Positions 55,170 to 64,000 of a stretch of 64,000 nucleotides of DNA are shown piece by piece (positions within the stretch are counted from its first letter, which is position 1; the number at the start of each line of letters is the position of its first letter). The notes under the pieces are model-generated. The model ran no database searches. It saw only the letters and a list, made by a program, of their open reading frames with translations, and was not told the origin of the DNA. The DNA comes from Reticulitermes speratus (taxonomy: Eukaryota; Arthropoda; Insecta; Blattodea; Rhinotermitidae). The stretch spans positions 27,544,033 to 27,608,032 of the forward strand of contig JAJKFL010000014.1 of NCBI GenBank assembly GCA_021186555.1. Reading direction: 5' to 3'. The position numbers and the translations under genes are program-made.

Positions 55170-56880
55170 ATGGTGTTAGTTGTCCATATAGTTCCTAAAT
55201 AGTAAGGTAAAGATCCGCTTGTACACGTGAGTAGGCTGCTGCTTTCATTTAATAAACCTGCACCTGAGCGTGGGAAACTCCAGTGAGATCCTCTGCAGAT
55301 TCGGTTTAATGCGTATTGTAACATCTGGAGGACACCAGTCAGAGTTAAGGATCTGGTGTCTTGTTTTCATTATTAGATAATATGTTACGTGTATGTCTTC
55401 TAGTGTACCTGGCTTATGCCGTCGGTGCCAATTTATGGGCGGTCAACACATCTGAAGCCTATATGTTTTCCTGTTAGGAACTCAGTCCGAGATAAATTTC
55501 GAAATAGCCACATCCGGGCTATGAGTAAAACGACTTCCCCACGCAAAACAGCAGTAGTCTAATGGCATAAAATGGAGCATAATACAGATACAGCAAAATA
55601 ATATAAATTGGAAAACTTCAGAAACTGTGCATTTTGCCACACTGTATTTGTGTGTCTCATGTGGTTGTCACAATAAATACCGGTTATTTTCCTAAACAGC
55701 ATTATCCGTTAGTTCTTTCAAATAAGAGATGGGCTTTGTTCTCTGTGAGGTAGGAACTGGCGCTGTATCTCTTCAGTTTAGTTTATTTTCTTTTTTCTTT
55801 TCAGCGCCAGGTTTCTTTGAAACGTCCAACATATGGACCAGACTACACGACATGACATCCCAGAAAACATTTATCTATATGTCACACCTTCACCAAATCA
55901 TTTGACGTCATACAGTCTGCGTTACTGACAGCGTCGATAAACGAACTATAAATAGATGAACAAGCAATAATTTTAACTGTAACTGATGATAATGTCTCAG
56001 ACCATCCGTACCATTGCCTAGTATTAATGTGTTTAAAGCACGATTTCAGAATGTTTATACATTACATAATCTTGGGTTGAGAGATGCGTGATTATCCAGT
56101 AGGCGTTCATGTTGTTTTCTTCGGCTAGTTACTTGGCACTAACTATAAGATGATTTAAGAGCTCTGTATAACCCACACTACCAAGGGCAAGGAATAGTTG
56201 TTTCCAGAAATACGACTGTACGAGGCGACTCTAAAAATAAATGTTCCCTGCCCATATACAGAGGACTTTCGTACTAACTGCGCTGCAGAAACGCAGATGT
56301 AACGCTTACTGTGTCCTATATTGAAAACATCCGCCTACTGTTTCACTGTTCCTGCTTCCGTGAAACCTCTACGGAAGTAGACTTACGTGTTGTCAGGTGC
56401 ACTTTGCAGGGACGTCGCTGAATGTTAGTCTTCTCAGTTACTGAAGTTCTCATGTGTTAAAATGAGGGTGTACAATCGTTTAATGAACGGAACACGCCAT
56501 TAACTGTCAAACCCACAGAATTTTTATGAGTCGTTTGTTAATAAATGCCTAAAAGGTCCATACGAAAATAAACAAAAAGTTGACTATGTTTTTTGTATGT
56601 TTTGACAAAATAATCACACAATATTTGTGCATGTCTTATTTTTCTACGTAACCTTCTCGCGTTACAGAGCATTCTGTCCATCATAACCTTGTACACTGAA
56701 AATCGAAATAGCAGGTTTCCCCGAAACTTTGACAAATTATGCTAGATCACCGTGTCACATCCCAGCAAATGGTAGTCTTCGTCTGAATATATGTCATGAT
56801 CAGTGGCCAGTTTTGTATCGTTTAAATTCAATAGATGCAGCCATTAAAGTATAATCATCTATTTCACATATAATCATTTT
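55170..56880. other. Unassigned, apart from a repeat copy at 55620-55770
   Basis: The 55620-55770 stretch pairs with 46215-46360. The rest shows nothing recognisable. Confidence 0.4.
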
Positions 56881-56886
56881 CTCGAC

Positions 56887-56927
56887 ACCTGAACATGTTT
56901 CGACCACAGACGGTCATCATCAGGAGG
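56887..56927 (-). ncRNA. Hammerhead-like ribozyme motif, third family
   Basis: Minus strand: CUGAUGA (56917-56923), U, stem II GACC/GGUC (4 bp, 6 nt loop), GAAA (56898-56901), self-complementary CAUG, UU, then CAGG. Stem I pairs three or four positions but its first pair is C-C, so activity may be reduced. Same layout as the 16.1 and 30.5 kb motifs with different sequence. Confidence 0.6.
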
Positions 56928-56929
56928 CT

Positions 56930-57350
56930 TACTCTGTAACACAGGGCATAACTGCTGATGTTACATTATACAGTCCTTGTTCCCTTTACAGATGTACGAG
57001 TATGGTGCAAATGTAGTGTCGTGTCGATAACTGATATTGTCGGAATTAACAAAATCTGATTAAAGTTAAATGATTATACATTGTCACAGTTTTAGTTTTC
57101 CTTACAGAGTGGTTAGTTATTTGCAATTAAGCTTTATAAAAATGTTTATTAAAGGAATTATTGTCATCGATAAAAGTATGAAATATGAGATGTGGCTGAG
57201 TCTTGTACACCTGTGCGAATTTCTTGATGTTGACTCTATCTTTTAACAGTTTCTGTTTTTCACTTTTCAGAACGACTGTCACAATAGTTGCTATCTCAAG
57301 TTACGTTGTGTGGGTTATGTCTAGTTCTAGTTGTGTTGCAGTTTTTATTA
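56930..57350. other. Unassigned sequence
   Basis: Possibly part of the repeat carrying the 56.9 kb ribozyme; nothing recognised. Confidence 0.3.
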
Positions 57351-57354
57351 GGCT

Positions 57355-57720
57355 ATTCCGCCTAGTCGCGAAAAGCGCCTATTAGCTTCGTCATGTCCGT
57401 CCGTCTGTCTGCATGTATCAGCGCGGCTCCCACTGCACGAATTTCCGTGAAATTTGATATTGGGAACTTTTATGAAAATCTGTCTACAAAATCCAAATTT
57501 GGTTCAAATCTGCAAAAGTGTCGGGCACTTTACATGAAAACCTAAGCATGTTTTATTGTTTCTGGCGAAATTAAATCGCCATAAAAGCGCTCTGTTCGAA
57601 TGAAATGGTATCAGGCTGTTAGGTTAGCCGATAAGGCATAAACATTACGCAAACGCGCCACAATGTTACGTTATACGTACACTGCCTGTCTTGTTTATAT
57701 TTTAAGATTTATGGATTAAG
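57355..57720 (+). repeat. Interspersed repeat, family Q
   Basis: Contains the 'tattagcttcgtcatgtccg' block, 'gaatttccgtgaaatttgat', 'aatccaaatttggttcaaat' and 'gttacgttatacgtacactg'. Same order as 46850-47275. Confidence 0.7.
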
Positions 57721-57724
57721 TCCG

Positions 57725-58765
57725 ACAAAGTACCTGAAAAATTCACAAGTGTATAATAGTGTGTAGGTGGGGAAATTTGAACTAGGGTTTGAACTCTAAT
57801 TAAAAAACCAGAAACTCAAAGCTTCCCAACGAATAGCTCCCAGTTATGAAGACCCTCTTTGAGCAGCTGGTGGTCAGGAAAAGCCAAGGCCTTTCTACAA
57901 GTCTGTTTAGCCATGACAAATACGTAATTGTATGAAAACAAATATGGTACAAGATAGCTGGTTGTTCCAACCTACAGTACTGCTGATACTAAACCGACAA
58001 AGACAACCGGCCTGGCCGCTAACGACGCACTACGACGCCGTGCGCGATGTTGCATCATATCGCTAATGACAGGCAGCCGTCAGCTACCACGTACACAGAT
58101 CCTCTGAACACGTTCTATATGACCTTCAATGCCCACTGCAGAGGCTGATCAAACTGTGACCACATGAAGGACCGCCCAGTCACGGTGAAATAAAATAAAA
58201 ACGTAATGTACACCACTAAGCACAATATTTGTCACTCTAAGTGACGTGCATATAAATAAGCTCCTGAGTTAGGTTGTAGTTCATAATCGGCAGGGATGAG
58301 GCGCGGTGGCCAAGCGCAGGGTGTGAAGTTCCCGTGAAGAGTACAGTGCTGTATAATGTTAAGAGGTTCCCACGGCCGTCAGTATGAAGATCATTGTTTT
58401 CCGGGATATAAGTACGTCGTACCTGGCACAGAGTTAAAGTTTCGGGAAGCAGCATGTTCTTCCGAAACGTTGACAACTTTCAGGTTAAAGGACGTCACAT
58501 CCCGTAAGACAGTAGCGTCAGTAACAGTTTCCATCTCAAAATGTCGACATGGGTGGGTGGCTTCCGGATGATTTTTAGTAGGGAGTAAACCGACTCTCCC
58601 AGATGTATTCCTAGATAATCATCATCCCAATCCGGCTGTAAGGCACTATAATCACGATACCTTTGTAATAATGCGGCCATACGACTTCAGCTGTCGCGAA
58701 TTAGACCGTCAAAACTGTCACAAGTAAAGCTTTCCCTATACGCGCAATGAAGGCATATAGCAGAA
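57725..58765. other. Unassigned; hammerhead-like debris at 58430-58490
   Basis: The 'gggaagcagcatgttcttcc' hairpin followed by GAAACG resembles the 8.8 kb motif but lacks the CUGANGA box. No gene. Confidence 0.4.
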
Positions 58766-58767
58766 GT

Positions 58768-58975
58768 GGAGGTATAGCTGCATTCATTCTTAACCTGCGC
58801 ACGAGATGGAGGTTGGTGTTCAGCTTGACGCTCTGATCGCTCTACCCTCGGTACTCACTGAATAGGAGGCTGGTTGGTTTGGACTTTCTTTTGAAGAAAA
58901 GAAACATCTCTGGCCCCTGCCAGGATCCGAACCCCGGATCATCCACTGTACCCACTACGCTATCCCGGCTCCTTT
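58768..58975 (-). repeat. tRNA-derived SINE, family S3
   Basis: Minus strand: 'aggagccgggatagcgtagt' head, B box-like 'ggggttcggatcct', body ending in the 'cctccatctcgtgcgcaggt' block. Tail eroded. Confidence 0.75.
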
Positions 58976-59109
58976 CTCAGACTTGTTCTGAGTCTCAAGG
59001 GCTATATATAACCGATACAACACACAGACACGTACGTAAACATCCGTGGTCCTAGCGAGATATAAGGCTCAGGTTCATGTTCAGCCCGGCTTAGCCTGTG
59101 AGATTTCAC

Positions 59110-59300
59110 TGTCTTAACAACGTCATGTGACCTGTAGCAGTCATGAAGTTCCTCGTTATGTAAGCTAATATCCCAAACTGCTCACTTACTGCGTCCTTCT
59201 TAGAGCCATATCCTTTATTTCTTGAGCAGTTTGTTTTCAAATAGAGCCTACCTGCGAATTATGCCTTTCCCTTGGAGTACAATTCACGTTTCATACCCAT
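59110..59300 (-). mobile_element. LINE fragment (RTE-like), eroded
   Basis: The plus strand has 'cctcgttatgtaagcta' and 'ttcatacccatacaaaac', matching the 5' side of the 59440-59960 copy. It is an older, independent copy next to it. Confidence 0.6.
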
Positions 59301-59439
59301 ACAAAACAACTAATAAATTACTTGGTTTATTTGTGATAATGGTTTTCGGAAAACGTTATCATACTGTGATTATGCAGCAACTTATTTAGCTGAAACTTGG
59401 AAAAGAATTCTAACGTAACAGGTATGGACATACCTAAGT

Positions 59440-59960
59440 GACTCCATGGCGCAGAGTCCTGGAGAAGCTAACAGGTTCTTAGCTACTCAAGAAAGATCAC
59501 GGAGCCCGAAAGGTCATTACCGCAGTCAGAAGCGCCCGCCACCTGTCCCCATCCTGAGCCACATCAATCCAACCCATGCCTCACCATCCCACTTCTTGAA
59601 TATCCATTTTGATATTATCCTCCCATTACGCCTAGGTCTTCCAGTTGGTCTCTTTCCCTCAGGTGTCCCCACCAAAATCCTGCATGCACCTCTCCCCTCC
59701 CCCATACGTGCTTCATGCCCCGCCCATCTCATTCTTCTTGATTTGATCACCCGAATAATATTTGGTGAGGAGTACAGATCATAAAGCTCCTCGTTATGTA
59801 GTCTTCTCCACTCCTCGGTTACCTCGTCCCTCTTAGGCCCAAATATCCTCCTCAGCACCCTATTCTCAAACACCCTCAGCCTATGTTCCTCCCTCAATAT
59901 GAGCGACCACGTTTCACACCCATAAAAACAACAGGCAAAATTGCAGTTCTGTATATCTTG
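59440..59960 (-). mobile_element. LINE 3' fragment (RTE-like), best-preserved copy
   Basis: The minus frame at 59526-59897 (123 codons, intact) reads EEHRLRVFENRVLRRIFGPK, WRRLHNEELYDLYSSPNIIR, VIKSRRMRWAGHEARMGEG and GKRPTGRPRRNGRIISKWIF. This is the conserved C-terminal extension of an RTE-like non-LTR reverse transcriptase; the polymerase and endonuclease domains are absent because of 5' truncation. The 3' end lies near 59440 ('gactccatggcgcagagtcc' on plus). About eight copies in the window share this end. Confidence 0.88.
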
Positions 59961-60293
59961 ATCTTTATATTTCTGGATAGCAAACTGTAAGACAAAAGAT
60001 TTTTACCAAATGATAGCAAGCATTCCCTGGCTTCAGTCTGCTCTTAATTTATTAATGAATGGAATTTTGATTTGTTAGGGTTGTTCCCAAACATTTCAAC
60101 TGTTCCACCCTTTCAAATGATTTGTTACCTGTCTTCATGTTATGATTTTGTCCTGCATTCTGCAGACATACTCCTAAAACGTGATTGTGTTAAAGACTGA
60201 CGTTGACTCAAGAGACACTCTTAAAAAGAACTGGACCATGTAAGTTTAATGTCGAAATGGATCCTGGCAATTATATGTTTGCACCTTTTTCCA

Positions 60294-60636
60294 GTCGCCC
60301 TCGGTGGACTAGTGGTTAGCGAGCACGCTAACCACTAGTTAGCGTGCTCGCCACTGGGCCCAAGGTTCGCGGGTTCGATCCCGACCGAGGGCGATGGATT
60401 TTTAAAGGTGATACAAATCCGGAGCACCAATAGAACTAGTAATGCCCGTCGGCAAAATTCAGCGGCCATTTCTCACCCAAGTCTCCTGACTGCCTGCCAG
60501 ATGGCTCTGGCAGTCACATCATGATTGAGTAGAACTTGTGCGGTCAGTGGGCTGGTCACCCGCTACATCAACGCACATGACCATAGAAACCTCCGAAAGG
60601 AGGCCCCCAATGCTCCGCGATTGGAGCGACAAGGGG

Positions 60637-60669
<33 letters not shown>
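60294..60669 (+). repeat. tRNA-derived SINE, family S5, with snap-back duplication
   Basis: Head 'gtcgccctcggtggactagt', B box 'gggttcgatccc', body and a (CTAA)n tail at 60641-60668. Perfect 11 bp target duplication acctttttcca (60283-60293, 60670-60680). Between the A and B boxes an extra 18 nt inverted copy of the adjacent sequence lies at 60322-60339, which probably disrupts the promoter spacing and tRNA-like fold. Confidence 0.95.
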
Positions 60670-60689
60670 ACCTTTTTCCAAGTGAATTT

Positions 60690-63280
60690 CATACGCACTT
60701 CATATTCTCCGGCTGAATTAGCTTTACATAGTTCTTAGCACACTCTGTCAGGAAACCCTGCGGGAAATTATTTACGAAACGCTTGTGTCCTTATCAGTTG
60801 AGCTTCCTTTTTTACTCACTATCGGCACTTTCTTGCGTAAGATTAACTTTCGAACTGCAGATGTCTACGTAATTTTATTGATGTCTGTCAGTTGAATGAT
60901 TTAAACCAGATGCTCCTCTGTAACAGATTATCTGCTGATGCGCATCGTCTCGAAGGGTTTTGCAACCTGACACTAATTGTTTCAGTATTAAAATTTGCCC
61001 TGCAGGATACAAATGACTTGGACGAATGTAGACATGTATAGATCCAGGTGTGTGTGCGCTCCGTGATCCATGGATATTTTAGAGAACACAGCTGTTACGC
61101 GAATGTTTAGTTCTTAAACAGAATATTTGACTGTTGTGAACACGATAATAAGCTCTTCCATAAAAGGCAAAGAATTTTTTGAATACTTGAGTGACTCAGC
61201 TTCTCTAGGACTCTGTTCCATGCATTTAGTGTTGTATTCCAAATGATAACGGCGATAATTTGAGAATGATGGATACTAGTTCTATTACTAATATGTGTAC
61301 TGCTACTACTACTATTACTACTAGTAGTACTACTATTAGTAGTAGTAGTAGTAGTAGTTATTAGTAGTACTACTATTATATAGTAGTACTACTATTATAA
61401 GTACTAGTATAGTAGTAGTAGTAGTGTAGTTATATACTACTACTACTACAGATCCTCCACCACCAACAATAACAAACCATATTAATAATAATAATAATAA
61501 TGTATCTTCAGTCAGGATAAACCCAAAACTTTACGTGTTTGTGGAGCACACAGAGAAATTATAACACATTAGAAAACGAAGTCCATACGAATCGAATTAA
61601 TTATATCGGAAACCGGTAAGTTATTCTATCCAGACTCATGGAGAAATAGACGAAGGTATTGATAGGAACAGACTGGGCCGTATCATAAAGTCTGAATACT
61701 TTGGCTTTGATACCTGTCATACAATGAAAAGATTCCTGGATCAACCGAAATCGGCGTACTTCAAGTGCAATGAACGCCTGACACAAGTTCGTGTAATGCC
61801 TATATATGTGCATTAGTTAACTGTTGACCTGTTGTGAACGCACATGAACATCCTTTGACGCGTTAGTTTGGGTAAGGCTAGGTTACTTTAGTTACGTGCA
61901 CTTAGGTCGTTTTCACTAAATAGGGAAAGACAGCACATATTGGACTCCCTAATAACAAAAGTGTTTGTACACAAAAGTTGAATGAAAGAAGATGAAAGAA
62001 TAACATTTCTCCCAAAAACGCTTATCAGGAATTGAGGGAACCACATACTTATTATTTGTCTTCCTGCAAAATAAAGTATATTTGAAAAAAAAATAGCCCT
62101 AAAAGTCAGAATCAGATAATTTAAGCACATACGCTCCTCAATTTGACCACAGTAAAAAACAGTACTTCACAATGCGCAAACACCACATTCTTCACAATGG
62201 TACTTTTTCTCCTTTGGTCGGTCCCACCTTTACAAACACTAAGGGCTCACTCCTGGCGTCCCGTGCACTGATCATATTACACATTTTGTCTAGTATATCA
62301 CAAAATAGGCAAATCAGGGAATAAAATTAGTATCCTTTTTGTTAGAATCGTTCCTGTTATTTATGGCGTACCTTAAAATTTCATATGGGTATACAGGCAG
62401 AAACATTGGGCCTGCCGTTTATGTACAAGGCAACTCTAATCATTGACAGACGTCAGTAAGTTATCACTGTTCTATTTGTCCTCTTTGTTTTATCAGTCTC
62501 CATGTCGATTGTGAATTCAACATATCCAATAATTGCGCAGTAGTATGATCCCTTGTTGTTTTAGCTATGCTATAGACCCCATATTCCAATTGGCCTATTG
62601 GTGTCTGACGTGTCAAAAGTGCAAGACTGACCCACATACCCGATTCACATAGCCTATTAACAGTGCAAACGGTTTATTTGGAATTCAGGTGGGCCGGACG
62701 CTGACAACCACGTCTACGTACAGACCAGAAGATTTAAAAAATATGATTTCTTCACTAAAGAATAAAAAGTATGCACTTGGTATGTTATTTTATTGCCGAA
62801 TGCGTTTTTTTTATGTTTTTTAATCTTGCGATTTTTTCATCCATTTATGGCCTGAAGTAAACTGAGCTGTATTGTGGGCCATTATGGCCGAAAATCGAAA
62901 CTGCCTGATAAATTCTAGTGAACATCTCTGTCAAATTTCAACAGCACGTTTGGAAGCTGGTAGTCTTATTTTTGGTTTCTGTGCCGTTTAGAGGTTAAAT
63001 GTTCTGACGTTTAGGAGGAACGTGCTGCCTCCGCCGCAACAGGCTGAAAACTTAAATCTTTGGACGGTTTATGGGCTACCTGATGAAGTCCATTTCTAGC
63101 CTTAAGCAAACTGTGTTTTAATCTAGATCATGGCCGAAACTGGGGAGTTGCTCTAAAACTAGGCCGCATTATGGATAAGTATGCCTGAAAGTCGAAATTA
63201 CCTACCACAGAGGTAGCAAATTTTTTTTTCTACCTGGTGCCAGACTTTTACCAAAAGTCACGTACTTACCAATTCGAAGT
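60690..63280. other. Unassigned, with microsatellites
   Basis: The LINE 3' end at 61170-61225 (plus; 'ctctaggactctgttccatg') is a short scrap. A cryptic (TAC/GTA)n tract with many small palindromes lies at 61296-61441, and (AAT)n at 61481-61500. No gene recognised. Confidence 0.5.
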
Positions 63281-63289
63281 GTTCCCAGA

Positions 63290-63800
63290 CGACATTGATG
63301 CTTCCAGCAGTCAGCTTGTATGCTGACAGTCTTGGATATGCTTACTTGCTGCTATGTATTTTTGCACAGATCTCGAATACTGAGCTTATAAATGGTTGTT
63401 TTGAAAGCAACATAATCAGCACCATTTTCATTTTCAAGGCTGTTCCTTACGTCTGATTTGATATCATTCATTGTTGAGAATAATTATTCACATGAATATG
63501 CCCATCGGAAGAACGAATCACTGCTAAAGCCAGTCTTGGCAATGCCTAAAAACAGTATGACAACGACTTCCACGCATTTACAATTATATTTTCGGCTTTT
63601 TTTATTATACTCTGTGTTTGCTCAAACTTTTGACCGTCTTCTTTCAACTCGTTAAGTTTAGCAAGCCAAACGTAATTGTCTTGAAATTCTGCTACCTGCA
63701 TCTCCAAGCCATGAAAGCCAACCAATGAAACTGTTGCAGTTCTGGTACCTCGTAGTCAGTTTTGTCGGGATTTGTAATAAATCGGAACGCTGGCTCTAGG
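63290..63800 (-). pseudogene. hAT transposase C-terminal remnant (ZBED5-like)
   Basis: Minus-strand frames give LEMQVAEFQDNYVWLAKLNE, KAENIIVNAWK, STMNDIKSDVRNSLENENGA and FKTTIYKLSIRDL. These resemble the C-terminal dimerisation part of ZBED5/GTF2IRD2-type hAT transposases, including the 'FSTMNxIKS' motif. Several stops and frame changes interrupt it. It is a different hAT lineage from the 17.7 kb element. Confidence 0.7.
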
Positions 63801-63977
63801 TTTCGGAACTTATTTAAACGTGCCTTCAGATTCTCCTATGAAAAGATGTTATATCTGAAAAATGTCGCACACTTCATTTTCTTCAATATCTTTGTCACAT
63901 TTACTACTCTCTTAGTGCTGTTTCATTACAAAAAAACTTAATGTGTGTGTATTCATATCGTGTTTAAATGTCTTGTA

Positions 63978-63990
63978 CCCCCCCCCCCCC
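63978..63990. repeat. Poly-C tract
   Basis: Thirteen consecutive C at the window end. Confidence 0.95.
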
Positions 63991-64000
63991 AAAGGTATTT

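Noticed and set aside
61296-61441. CRISPR-like or regulatory array in the TAC/TAG-rich tract
   Set aside because: It is a simple triplet microsatellite with inversions; there are no unique spacers.

Overview
The window looks like insect nuclear DNA: AT-rich, gene-poor and dense with transposable elements. Polyneopteran-type (cockroach/termite-like) repeat content is my inference; no marker fixes the species. Only one cellular gene can be supported: two exons of a Tribbles pseudokinase on the minus strand (12939-13361 and 2405-2694) separated by a 10.2 kb intron. Its remaining exons lie beyond position 1.

Layout. 1-13.4 kb is the Tribbles locus; its intron holds tRNA-derived SINEs, a LINE fragment, hAT-type MITEs and several fold-back sequences. 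13.4-20.6 kb carries a 5'-truncated LINE split by a MITE with an 8 bp target duplication, a fold-back insertion with a hammerhead-ribozyme core and a 16 bp duplication, a second inverted-repeat family, a mariner tail, and a structurally complete hAT element (17703-20151) whose transposase has two in-frame stops. 20.6-33.5 kb has mariner remnants, an internally deleted mariner with both TIRs (29569-30510), a second hammerhead and a repeat with long inverted ends. 33.5-50.3 kb holds several SINE families, a 38 bp minisatellite and more LINE, mariner and SINE debris. 50.3-64 kb is mostly relic sequence with a third hammerhead, a LINE tail, a SINE with a snap-back duplication and a degraded hAT C-terminus.

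The strongest observation is a two-step history readable within the window. A SINE inserted at 49.5-49.8 kb (12 bp target duplication). Then this SINE plus about 460 bp of its downstream flank was copied, polyadenylated and inserted at 35.1-35.8 kb in the opposite orientation with its own 12 bp duplication. This is a SINE 3' transduction with donor and daughter about 13 kb apart. The second theme is a set of hammerhead motifs of the kind known from Penelope-like elements and retrozymes, here in several sequence families, although no Penelope reverse transcriptase was seen.

The genes do not form an operon or pathway. Coordinates of diverged repeats are approximate (about +/-20 bp) unless target duplications are quoted.
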